64,000 nt of DNA, from the NCBI GenBank assembly GCA_954871525.1, contig OX940863.1, positions 24,750,001 through 24,814,000 of the forward strand. The letters are read 5' to 3'. Shown one piece after another: positions 37,761 to 49,375 of the stretch (position 1 is the first letter of the stretch; every line of letters begins with the position of its first letter). A model generated the notes under the pieces. It was not told where the DNA came from, did no database searches, and saw only the letters and a program-made list of their open reading frames with translations. Both the position numbers and the translations under genes were made by a program. Source of the stretch: Parietaria judaica (Eukaryota > Streptophyta > Magnoliopsida > Rosales > Urticaceae).

Positions 37761-38429
37761 GAGACTTTATCATAAAATGTAAAATGTAAAAAATGTAAGA
37801 AATGTAAAATGTAAAAAGGTGATTAATCGTAATTGTTTTGTAAAGAAATGTAAATATATATATATATATATATATATAAAAGCATGAAGACGAGTTTTCT
37901 CAACAAATTTTTTATAATGACATCTTCAAATGCTATTTTTATAGAATTTTGAATCTCTATATATTTATTTATATAAAAGGAGAGTCTTTGAGTAATGACT
38001 TGGCACAACATGATACTAAGATTAAGACGTCTGAATCTGAATGCACATGTGAATAATAAGATGTGACATCTGAATCTGAATGACAAATAATTAAGTGTGT
38101 TTGTTTTTTATGATCTGAATGCAGATCTGAATAACATTTTTCTTGTAAAAATTAAATTTTATTATACACCTTTATATATACGGTTTTTTTTAATAATAAT
38201 AATTTAAATTTAAATAATTTATTTAATAATATCCAATGATTTTATTTTTCATAAAATTTCCATTGAAAATATTTTATAATAACACATAAATATAATAAAT
38301 TTTTAAAAATTTATTTGAAAAATTGTACACTTTTGAAAAATTGTACACTATAAAAAATTATATCGTCTATTAAATTATTTATGATAATTAATTATATGTA
38401 ATTTTTTTTAATGATTATTTAATAATTAT
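37761..38429. other. AT-rich repeat debris upstream of RH5
   Basis: This contains a further Helitron-type start (near 37877) and a palindromic patch with repeated ATCTGAAT words (38030-38130) typical of MITE ends. No gene is seen. Confidence 0.4.
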
Positions 38430-38765
38430 ATTAATAAATTTGGAAATATGTAAATTTAAACCTAAATATATATATATATATATATCCATTAAAAATATAT
38501 AATATATATAAAAAAAAACTAATTGATATATTTGATGACTTTTAATTACAAATTCTTGATAATTTTTTTACTTTAATATATTTTTTAAACGTAATATATT
38601 TTTATTATATTATAAATTTTGAAATATGTAAATTTAAACGTAAATACATATATATCCATTAAAAAAACGTAAATATATATATATAAACTAATTGATATAT
38701 TTGATAACTTTTAATTACAAATTCCTAATAATTTTTTTATTTCAATATTTTTTAATATATTTTCT
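38430..38765. repeat. tandem duplication of about 165 bp before the RH5 gene
   Basis: Two AT-rich units (about 38430-38590 and 38600-38765) share GAAATATGTAAATTTAAAC, ACTAATTGATATATTTGAT and CTTTTAATTACAAATTC in the same order. Confidence 0.65.
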
Positions 38766-38961
38766 ATATATTTTCGAAACTAATTTATTTTAAAAAATAT
38801 CTAAACTATATATTCCCACTATTCAATGGATTCATCTCGTTAGATTAAAAATAATAAAATTGATAATATAAGAGCAAAACCGATCGTTATAGAACTTCTC
38901 TTCAAACTTCCAAAACCCTAACGACCAAGGAAAGTTGCAGAGCTCTCCCTCAAGCTCAACA

Positions 38962-41900
38962 ATGGGTCGCAAACTCAAAGACGCTTCTCCACTCGAACCC
39001 GAAGCTCCATCAATGGACCCCGAAATCTCTGCCGAGAAGAAGCACAAGAAGAAGAGCAAGAGGAAGAAGAGCAGAGACGGCGACGCCCAAAACGACGTCG
39101 CCGCCGAGCAGCAGCCCAGTCCGAAGAGGAAGCTCGGCGAGGCTGAGCTGAGCGACGACTCGAAGGAGCTGACGAAGAAGAAGAAGAAGGGCGCGGAGGA
39201 GAAGGGGAGCGACGAGGTCGTGGCTGTGGCCGTGACCGGCAAGGGCGCCGAGGAAGCGAAGTACGCGGCGCTGACGAGCTTCGCGGACTCGAAGCTTCCG
39301 AGCGAGGTTCTTCAGTGCTGTCGGAAATTCGCAACCCCTTCGCCGATTCAGTCGAGGGCTTGGCCGTTTCTGTTGGACGGTCGGGATTTCATCGGGATCG
39401 CCTCGACCGGCTCAGGTGATTTTCTGGTTTGGCTTTCTGAGTTTGTTACATGTTTCTGCATTTGTGTGATGTGATTAAAGCATTCATTTTTGGGGGGTTT
39501 TGGTGTCTAGTTCTTCGTTTATGTGATTGCACTTCGTGTTTTTGTTTAGGTTTTAAAAATTGAACAACCCGAACTTCGTTGTTGTGATTGCGCTTCGTGA
39601 TTTCATCGGTATTGCACTAGAATTTTGTCCTGTATAGGTTATATAGAAAAACTGAAACTTCAATGCTTGTCCCGGTAAAAAAAAAAAACGAGACTTTTTC
39701 ATAGTGGAACCAGGGTTGATTATGTTGTCCCGGAAAAACCGAGACTAGGACCATTTTTTTTTTAAAAAAAGAACTACTAAATTCCCGGTTTCCAATTCCG
39801 GTTTCACCCATAGATTAAGTGAATTTATGATCTTTCTGAGTTTGTTTAGGGTTTAAGAAATAGGGATTAGAGTTACAAGTTTCAGCGTTTGTGTTATCAA
39901 TAAGCCATTTCAGGCGGGCGTGTTTGATTTCGTGGGTATTTGGGTATTAGGATTAGGATTAGCTTAGAGTTTCTAATCCTATTTAGAAGCGCCTAATCTA
40001 GGTTTAGCGGTAATATTTGACTAGTGGAATTTCTTATTGAGCATCATTGTGAGCCCTCGAAATTCGAATGAGACACTGGGTTATGTTTATCAATAAAGAA
40101 TTCTTGTTTTTATTTGATTATCTAGCCGGTTCCTATCAAATTTGTTATCTAGGTCTTCATTTATGTTATTGCATACATATATTATATATTTTCGGTTTGG
40201 ATTATGTGAAGTGACCTAATGTTTTGTTTTTGCTTTGATGTGTTGTTTAGGCAAAACCTTGGCTTTTGGGGTACCGGGCATTATGCACATAATGAAGGCG
40301 AGGAAGGGGAAATTTTCCCGAGGAAGGAGTCCTCTCTGTTTGGTGCTTTCACCGACCAGAGAGCTAGCTCAGCAAGTATGTGATTTTCGTTATTTGACAC
40401 TATGTTGTGTTTATTGCACTCTTAAGTGGTTATTACCATTTTCCCTTTGTTTTTTTTATCATTTACCATTTTCCCTTTGTTTTGTTTTTTGTTTTGTTTT
40501 TTTATCATTGCCCTTTATGCGACTGTAGCGCATGTTAATTTTATATTACTACGTATCATAGAATTTACGGCTTTGATACTATAGCATAGCGACTTCGTAT
40601 CCGAATCAAGGAAGGAAAATGAGCTAGTGGGATGTTCATAGATGTTTTAGTTCACCAGAAGCTAGTTGGATTTAGTGACAAATTGTATTAAGAAATCGAT
40701 TTTTCCTATCAGTTTTCTGTCACTGTCGTTTTTACTATTCTTCATTGTCGTTTGAACTCTTTGGCTATATATAGCCTTTCTGTTGTATTTTCCAGATTAA
40801 TCGAATAAGAATAAGTTCGTTCTTCCAAACACGTTTCTCTTTCGATCTTCTTCCCGAGCTTTCATTCAAGAAAGTTAATATGGTATCAGAGCCATGCTTC
40901 CGCCATTGTTGTCTCCGAGCTTGAAGCTTCGTTCTTCGGTCTCTGGTTCGCTTCCCCTTCGTCCTCTGGTTTCGTTCATTCGAGATCTGATCAATCTTGG
41001 ATGGTTTGGAGAACGGGAGAGAAGAGGCACATCAAGCGATCGGGAAAGATAGCTTCGGCCATTGAAGCGTTGGGTCTGAGCTTTATCGTCTCTGTCTTCC
41101 GCCATTAGAGCTCTGCAACAGCGTTCTTCACCTCCTCCTTCCTGCCTGGACGATTGGCTGGTCTTCTCTTCGAATTCAAAGAAGGAAGTTCATCAAATCG
41201 CATTCCAGGAATTCAAGGAAGCGTCATATCAGATGTTCTTCGTAGCGAATCGCTCGGTTATTCAAGATCGGCGATCGGCTCTCACTCCGATTATCAAGGA
41301 GTTGTTTGGTTGTTCTCTGATTCACCGGAGACAACTTTTTCTTTCTGTTTAACTTCTGGGTTCATCGTCCATCTTGACATGGATGAGCCGGAGCAGTTCA
41401 TGTTCGCCATTGAAGCTCGTATTGAAGCTCCTCTTCAGAATTCGTTGATCACAGTCCGAGAAAAAGACCTTTCCGAGTCCAGGCTCAGATCATCGATTTT
41501 CCTTCGCCCATTATCAGAACAGAAATCTGAGAATCAAGTATGGTCCTTGATTTCTCATGTTCTTGCCGGCGTTAATTATTCTTCTTGAATGAAAGCTCGG
41601 GAAGAAGATCGAAAGAGAAACGTGTTTGGAAGAACGAACTTATTCTTATTCGATTAATCTGGAAAATACAACAGAAAGGCTATATATAGCCAAAGAGTTC
41701 AAACGACCTTCATCGCTCGAGCAACCTTCATCGCTAACCTGTTCAGGTTAGCTTCCACGAGCAGCTCATCGGAAGTTGCTCTACTACTGTCCAGCGAGCA
41801 GGTCTAAGCTTCGTCGTCGGGTCTCGTCGCTCATCGGCTGCAGGCAGCTCTCCTGCCATCCGGAGGCAGCTCTCGTACTGTCCAGAAGGTCATCGCGTCT

Positions 41901-44900
41901 CCTCATCGGGCAAGCTGCTTATCGCTCAATGATGAGACTTCGTCGGTCATATGAACGAGAAGCTTCTCGTCGCTCATCGGACATCTCTTCTGTCAGTCGA
42001 TCAGCTCCTCCTCAAGCAGCCCATACTCCGAGCAACTATTCTTCCAGCGACAAGCTTCATCATCAAAGCTGATTTTGATTACGTAAAGCATGGCTTTATT
42101 ATCCAAGATGTTCCTCTTCAAACACCTTTACCGGTCCATCTTGAGGGGGTGTATTAAGAAATCGATATTTCCTATCAGTTTTCTGTCACTGTCGTTTTTA
42201 CTGTTCTTCATTGTCGTTTGAACTCTTTGGCTATATATAGCCTTTCTGTTGTATTTTCCAGATTAATCGAATAAGAATAAGTTCGTTCTTCCATACACGT
42301 TTCTCTTTCGATCTTCTTCCCGAGCTTTCATTCAAGAAAGTTAATAAATTGTTTGGTAGGACCATTATTATTATTCGGGATATTTGCGGCAAAAGTACCA
42401 AAAAGTACCTCTTTTGGACCTTAATATATTTGCCTTTTTTTGTTGTGTTCTTGCTTGTTCATAAATTTGGTTTCTTTTCATGTATTGACTTTTGTTTGAT
42501 AGACAGGCTTGATTTATGAGTTTTTTTTTTTTCTTCAGATTTTTGATGTTCTATGTAAGGCTGGGGAGCCTTGCGGTGTTTCATCAGTTTGTGTGTACGG
42601 AGGGTCTTCGAAAGGGCCTCAAATAGAAGCTTTTAAATCTGGTGTTGTAAGAATTTCCACCCTTCTTTATTATATTAGTTGTCACCTGTTTGTATTTATA
42701 ATCTATTGGTACTTAATTTTTATTAATTTATACGCTTTTCTCTATGATCTTAGGATATTGTCATTGGAACCCCTGGTCGCTTAAAGGATCTGATTAATAT
42801 GGGCTTCTGCCGCCTTAATGAGGTTACTTTTGGGGTAAGTGAGAAATTATTCAAACTCATTAAACTCGATCGTTTTGTGCATTTTTAGCAGGTTCAAAGC
42901 TTTATCCTAACCATTACTGAATTTATTTGATTTGGCTATGGGAAAAAAAGTGTATTTTTTTATTTCTTATGTTTTTTAAATCTTTCGCTCCAAGATACAC
43001 ACCAAATATTTGTCGCTTTAAGTGTTTTTCCCCCTTGAGATATGTGTATATATTTTAGAAGTTTATCCATCTAATGAAGTCGATTTTTATGCTAGTACTG
43101 CGATCAAGAGCAGCACACGGTGTCGTTTTTTGAATAGAAGTACAAAGCTTGTTTCTAGGTTTAAAATTATAATTGTGTAAGAGATCAACTGATTTCTGAT
43201 TGTTAAGAGGAACATTATTCATGTAGAGTTTTTTTATTTTTTATTCTGTAGGTTCTTGATGAAGCAGATCGAATGCTTGACATGGGATTTGAGCCAGAAG
43301 TTCGCTACATATTGAGCCAAACGTGCAAAAGTATGCTTTACAATTTCTTTCCCTTCCAATTAATAATCTAGTTATTTTTTTTTCTTGGTGTATTGTATCA
43401 TGAATTTGAATTCATATGATACTTTGGTATAAAAATTATTATGCTGCATGGATGCAGATCGTCAGATGGTAATGTTCAGTGCCACGTGGCCTCTATCAGT
43501 TCATCAATTAGCTCAAGAGTTCATGGATCCTAATCCAGTCAAGGTGGGTCTTTGTTTATTACTTCTAATCCATTATCTTTAAATTACGTTTTATAAGTTA
43601 TATTAAACGAACCAAAATAATACATAACAATTTATCGAACATGGAAGCCAACGGTAATCACCAAGGCGATGAAGTACAAAAAATAAAAATAAAAAAAATC
43701 GACGTTTCTTTGAGAACTCAGTCAAAGCTCTCTAAAGACATCTTTCTATCAATATACTAAACAAAACACGAGGGCCATCACGCCTAGGCGCCACTATAAG
43801 AGATGTCTTACATAGTAGGGTTACTTGTGTAAGTTGCAAGAAAACCATAATGGACCACTTTGCCCTTCCTTTGGCAATACGTTAGTGCGACGGGCACATC
43901 AATATGCTAATAAATCTTATTGGTCAGGTCGTTATAGGTTCCGAGGACTTAGCCGCCAACCATAACGTTATGCAGATAGTTGAGGTAGATTTTTCACTCT
44001 TGCTGTTGTGTAATGGAAGAATCATTGTATTTCCTTTGTAATTTTGTTATTGTGTATGTTCAATACGCCTCTTATGTATATATAGGTTCTGGATGATCGT
44101 GCACGCGATGCACGTCTAATTGCTCTGTTAGACAAATACCATAAATCCAAGAGGTAGATGCTCCCTATTTTTCCCTTTTCTGTTCAAAAATTGAACTCAA
44201 ATTCTACACTTTTGAAATGATTTAAACTTTAAACGAAAAATTTGTCAAAACAATGAAATCTTCAATCCCCCATTTTCCTTTTTTTTTTTTTCTTCTTCTT
44301 AAGTTTTCGTGACATGGGTTATTGCTTGCTAGTAATCGTCTTGGTGTAATCTTGTGTTTTTTTTACTATTTATCAGCAACAGAGTTCTGGTATTTGTCTT
44401 GTACAAAAAAGAAGCCTCCCGTGTTGAAATCATGCTGCAAAGAGGGTAAATTACTTTCACACGTCGAATTTCGTAATCTTGGTGTAATCATGTTGAAGTA
44501 AGTAAGCTTATACTTATTTATTACTCTTTTTGTAGGGGTTGGAAGGCTGTTTCTATACATGGTGATAAATCACAACCTGAGCGTACAAAGTCGCTGGCAT
44601 TGTTCAAAAGCGGAACCTGTCCTTTGATGGTAAGTTGTCAGCTAAAAAAATCCTCATCATTTTGAACAGATTTATCTCATTTATAATTATCATTGTCTTC
44701 TAATTAGTTAACAAAAAATATTCCTTTCCGCTTTTCAGTACTTAAAGGTGCAAATTTATCATTTCTGGTTTCGATATCGATATTTCCATTTTTACTTTAT
44801 AAGCCATAAAAGTTATGCTGAATAGACGGTTTTGCCCTTCAATTATGTAAAAACAGATAGCTACCGATGTGGCTGCTCGAGGATTGGATATTCCCGACGT

Positions 44901-45738
44901 TGAAGTAGTCATAAACTATAGTTTCCCTCTTACAACCGAGGATTACGTTCACCGTATAGGAAGAACTGGTCGTGCCGGTAAGAAAGGCGTTGCTCACACC
45001 TTCTTCACCAATGAGAACAAGGTAATTTTCGACAATGGACTGTTCAGACTTGTTTATTCCGGAGCCAAATTTCATCTCCTATTGAACTTCTGTGTCGGTT
45101 TTTGTTTTTGTGTTTCAGGGTCTTTCCGGGGAGCTAGTAAATGTTCTTAGAGAAGCCGGACAAGTAGTTCCGTCTTCCCTATTAAAGTTTGGGACACACG
45201 TAAAGAAAAAGGTGCACATTCTATCGGGTTTCTTCGTGCTGATAATGATGTTTTGGTGAATAGAATGTTCTGATATTTAGTTATATTGATAGTGTAATAC
45301 ATACAAATCTTTTGAATTAATCAAGACTAATAAAAGTATATATTTGAGGAAAATATTTAATATATTTTTTAAAAGAAAATAAGGAGAAAAGAAAAGACGA
45401 AGATTCTTGGAACATTAATAAAATCCTTATTTTCTTTAAAAAAATTCTTTTTACATCTGAAAATTCCCAAACACAAACGAAAATCATTTCTTCCATTATT
45501 TTAAGGAAACTCTTGAACAAAAATCTGCACCAAATATTGTATAATTAGCTATATGGTCGATTAAAATATCTAATTCTACACATGCGTATATATATATATT
45601 TATATACATAACTACGTGCAATTATAAAATGCATTAAAATTACAGGAATCAAAGCTTTATGGTGCTCATTACAAGGAAATTTCGGCCAACGCTCCAAAGG
45701 CAACGAAGATCACCTTCAACGACTCGGATGACGAATGA
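38962..45738 (+). CDS. RH5: DEAD-box ATP-dependent RNA helicase 5 (STRS1-type)
   Basis: Thirteen exons: 38962-39415, 40251-40375, 42539-42646, 42754-42834, 43252-43330, 43458-43543, 43928-43984, 44086-44153, 44377-44445, 44536-44629, 44857-45021, 45119-45211 and 45646-45738. They encode 523 residues, close to the Arabidopsis protein. The first ~100 residues are Lys/Glu-rich, with nuclear or nucleolar localisation signals such as [13 protein letters not shown]. Then come the Q motif ([13 protein letters not shown]), Walker [47 protein letters not shown], the C-lobe [15 protein letters not shown] and [13 protein letters not shown]. The end [12 protein letters not shown]...DSDDE is characteristic of RH5. 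Known role: a nucleolar or nuclear RNA helicase linked to attenuation of stress responses. Intron 2 contains a 1.66-kb LTR element, and intron 1 a degraded hAT-type patch near 39640-39810. Confidence 0.95.
40684..42346 (+). mobile_element. small non-autonomous LTR retrotransposon in RH5 intron 2
   Basis: Two direct 197-bp LTRs (40684-40880 and 42150-42346) start TGTATTAAGAAATCGAT and differ at only three positions by my reading. The 5' LTR is followed by TGGTATCAGAGCC, an initiator-tRNA-Met primer binding site. The 3' LTR is preceded by the purine tract TTGAGGGGG. The 1.27-kb interior encodes no recognisable Gag or Pol. It carries a 126-bp inverted LTR fragment at 41582-41707. A target duplication was not clear. 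High LTR similarity implies a recent insertion. Confidence 0.9.
41582..41707 (-). repeat. inverted internal fragment of the element's own LTR
   Basis: The sequence from TTCTTGAATGAAAGCTCGGG to GAGTTCAAACGAC is the reverse complement of the 3' two-thirds of the flanking LTRs. Confidence 0.85.
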
Positions 45739-46932
45739 TAATTTTAAATTTTTGAGACTCATTCTTTCGTAGGAAGATTGAGAAGAAATGTGTAATTTAT
45801 AATAGGGTGCAAATTAGCCTTCTAAAAGTGCATTCATACCCAGTAATTGAATTTGCTGATATTTATTTTGAATTAAGATTCTAGAGTTTTTCCCCACATT
45901 ATTGGGGAAATAAATTTTGGCATGATAATCTATTTATTATAATCTGCATTCATTTGTTCTCCATTTGCATTCTTTGAAAGTTTGTCGATTCTAGAGTGCT
46001 TGAGTTTTCATTTCTCGGACGCCTTTTCCAGGAAGTTCTCTCAGGGGTGAAACTGAAACCCAGTAATATCTCGGTCCTATATCATGGATTTTGGGCGGGG
46101 AATTTTACGTCAGTAGTCGAATTTCAGAATTTTTCTGCCAATATTTACGTCAGTTTGGTGAAAGGTCATAGAAACTTGATTTATTGCAACCCAACGTAAT
46201 TACTTTAAACAGACCAGTACTAAGATCATCGAGAATATTGTAAGAAGACATGAAACAGTATTTGGTTGACAGAGACAAGAAACATAAACCAGAGAGTTTT
46301 AACAAACCAAAGTCTTGACGGAATATGACAACACAAACGAGCGACAAGCCATGAACGCCTTTGGACCCGAATCTCCGGGGACATTCATCTTTGGTACCGC
46401 TATAGCCTGACCGAATAAAGGGTAATTTAAATCAGACGCTAAAGACTTTCAATGTTTCAGTTTTTACACTCTTCAACTTAATCATCATCATGACTTTGTT
46501 TCTTGATTTTCTTAATGGAGTTCTGTTAGTACTGCAATATACATTAGCTAATGCATATGCAAACGTTTTCTTCTAATTTCTACATTAATAAACCATGCTG
46601 TGACTATAACTACGCATATGCATATAACTCGTACCTTTTTCTTCTTCCCAATCTTCCTATTCAAAGATCGGTTTCAAGTTTCCCTCGGCGTCATACTAAC
46701 CCATCTCTTGAGTCGGCACGTGCTCTATTCTTAGAAAGCCTGAATCTTCACCTTTGGAGCGCAGTCTTTTGACAAATTGATCACCCATGTTTATGAATTT
46801 AAGCTTTTTGAGGTTAGTGAGGAATTCGATCCCTGATGGCACTTCCTCCAACAATTTGCAGTTTTCCAAATATAAGAATTCAAGACTTGGAAGTGACCCT
46901 TCTTCTATTGTCACTCCTCTTAATTTGCCTTA
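45430..46932. repeat. segmental duplication unit 1 (RH5 tail plus NLR tail)
   Basis: It matches 47820-49375 in the same order and orientation: the last RH5 exon, its 3' flank, a decayed hAT-type patch (near 46030), the NLR 3' transcribed flank and the NLR C-terminal coding end. Unit 1 contains the intact RH5 exon. No other gene is seen between 45739 and 46656. Confidence 0.85.
46657..46932 (-). pseudogene. RPM1-like NLR, C-terminal fragment
   Basis: About 90 codons align with the end of the NLR at 49100: RGVTIEEGSLPSLEFLYLEN, CKLLEEVPSGIEFLTNLKKL, GDQFVKRLRSKGEDSGF. A stop (TAG) replaces a codon directly before YDAEGN, and the upstream LRR, NB-ARC and coiled-coil parts are missing. It is a relic left by the segmental duplication. 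Confidence 0.85.
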
Positions 46933-47819
46933 AACAGACATATTTTCTTTAAACATATTTTCTCAGACAGACATATTTAGTGTAACATTTTTACTCAAAT
47001 GAAAAGTATCACCAAAACCATGAAAATCTATACAGACATACAGAGATAAATACAACAGAACCCAAATTATTTGAATATGTTTCCCAAAGGAGAGACTTGG
47101 TGAAAACCAACACATCCATCACAACAACACAACAGAGGCATGATGAGGGAATTATGGCGGTGCCCTCCGACGATCATGTCTTTTAAGATGTTGAAGCAAG
47201 CAAGTTCGCATCATATGGAAGATAATACACAAACACTATATTAAGACTCGCACTAAAGGTGAAACATATGGTTCAGTGAAAAAACGCGGAGTTTCTTGCT
47301 TTGGACTTTTACGTAATTTCAATCTTTTCAACTCATTATATAAACTTCTATGCTACTAATTAGTCAATTTAAGAAATTCATGAACTACTGATGATCCGGA
47401 GATTGCAAGTTGCATCTCCAAAATTGAAATAATGCATGGATTCCCATGGGTCGTCGGTTCTGGTTCTGTTCTCGTTGTGCTTTTAAGCATTTCTAGAATC
47501 ACAGAATTTACCCCGAAACGTTTTTTTTTTGTTTTTTATATATATCTTTTACGACGTTTTAATCCCCCGCTTAAATTTCTGACAAAGCCGTGTACCATAT
47601 ATTAGGCTGCCGTTTTCCCAACTATTTTGCATTTAGATTGGAGTCCGTTTTGTTAAATGATTTTGGTAGTGACATTTTGGACTTAAAATGATGTCATGTC
47701 CTTAACAAGTTCAGTGGCTACATAAGATATAGAATGTTCATTACAATTAGAATCTAAATACAAACTTTAATGTCCCATTGCTTGGTAATTAATTGAATTT
47801 TTTCTTCAACGGAATTTGG
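46933..47819. other. spacer between the duplication units
   Basis: AT-rich, no gene recognised. Repeated ACAGACATATTT words occur around 46932-47040. Confidence 0.35.
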
Positions 47820-49375
47820 TAAAAAAAAAAAAAAATTCATCTAAAAGTTCAAAAACATAAGCGAAACATCATTTCTTCCATTTTTCCGCGTTTTCTATGT
47901 TCCGAAGGCATATTTAAGGAAACTTGTAAATTAAAAACTTCACCAAATATAGTATAAATTAGCTATATAATCGATTAAAATATCTAATAAAATGCATCAA
48001 AATTACAGGAATCAAAGCTTTAGGGTGCTCACTACAAGGAAATCTTGACCGACGCTTCAAAGGCGACGAAAATCACCTTCTACGACTCGGATGACGAATG
48101 ATAATTCTGAAGGTTAAGAGACTCATTCTTTTGTAGGAAGATTGAGACGAAATGTGCAATCTATAATAGGGTGCAAATTAGCCTTCTGAATGTGCATTCA
48201 TACCCAGTTATTGAATTTGCAGATATTTATTTTTAATTAAATTTTTGAATGTTTTCCCACATTATTGGGGAAAGTTCTCTGAAGTTTTAGGGTTGAAACC
48301 GGGACTGGAACTTGGTTTCTCGGTCTAGTCGTGTTTTTCGGGATTTCAAAACAATAAGGTATGATTTTTTTTTTCCTTCAAATCGGTATTTCAGAATTTT
48401 ACTACCAAAATTTACCGATTACCGGGGAAAAACCTAGGGGACCAGCGGGAGCACGAAGGTTCTTAAGTTTTGGTTTACAGGTACAAAATTTGTTTAGAAA
48501 ATGTCAAATGTCTTAAACTGTGAAATGGTATTACAAGAGATAAATGATTAAAACATATATGCCAATAAATAGTTGGGATTAGAAAAGTAAATTCATGCAA
48601 AATATATTATTTTCCTATAAGCTCAGATTATATCTATATGCAAGATAAGTAGTTGAAATAAATAATAACAATAAACATCACAATTATTTTAAATAAAAAT
48701 CAAACAGAACTTCCGAGAAACGTCGTAGAACCTTGATTTATTGCAACACAACATAGTTTAGACGGACCAGTCCCGCGATTATCGATATTGTAAAGAAGAC
48801 AAATCAAACATAAAACAGAATTTGGTTGACATAAACGTAAACCAGAGAGCTTCAACAAACCAAAGTAATGAAGAAATGACAGACACAACAAGCAACAACC
48901 CAAGAACGCCTTTGAACTCGAATCACCGAGGGACATTCATCTTCAGTACCGCCATAGCCTAACAAAAACGCCTTTCTGTTAGTACTGAAATAAGGAAGAA
49001 GAATAATGAAGTCGCTCATGCATAAGCTAACGACTTCTTTTCATTTCTACATTAATAAACCATGCTGTGACTATAATAACTCGTACCTTTTTCTTCTTCC
49101 TATTCTTTGAATATCGGTTCCCAGTTTCCCTCGGCGTCATATGAACCCGTCTCCAGACTCGGCACATGCTCTATTCTTTGGAAGCCCGAATCTTCACTTT
49201 TGGAGCGCAGTCTTTTCACAAATTGATCACCCATGTTTATTAATTTAAGCTTTTTGAGAGTAGTGAGGAATTCGATCCCTGAAGGCACTTCCTCCAACAA
49301 TTTGCAGTTTCTGAAATATAATGATTCAAGACTTGGCAGCGACCCTTCTTCAATTGTCACTCCTCTTAATTTGCC
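47820..49375. repeat. segmental duplication unit 2 (RH5 exon copy plus NLR tail)
   Basis: This is the direct counterpart of 45430-46932, offset by about 2.4 kb. It carries a broken RH5 last exon (48009-48101), a hAT-type remnant around 48285-48440 shared in position with unit 1, and the 3' end of the NLR gene. No other gene is seen between 48102 and 49099. Confidence 0.85.
48009..48101 (+). pseudogene. duplicated last exon of RH5
   Basis: Preceded by TTACAG like the true exon at 45646 and of identical length (93 bp). The fifth codon is TAG, and several other codons differ (ILTDASKATKITFYDSDDE in place of [19 protein letters not shown]). No other RH5 exon is near it. Confidence 0.9.

Noticed and set aside
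41154..41588. A 144-codon open frame inside the small LTR element
   Set aside because: It has no Gag or Pol motif and ends where the inverted LTR piece starts. I treat it as chance within a non-autonomous element.
40684..42346. A 5-bp target duplication for the LTR element in RH5 intron 2
   Set aside because: The flanks CAAAT and AATTG do not match. Shifting by one base gives only a partial agreement.
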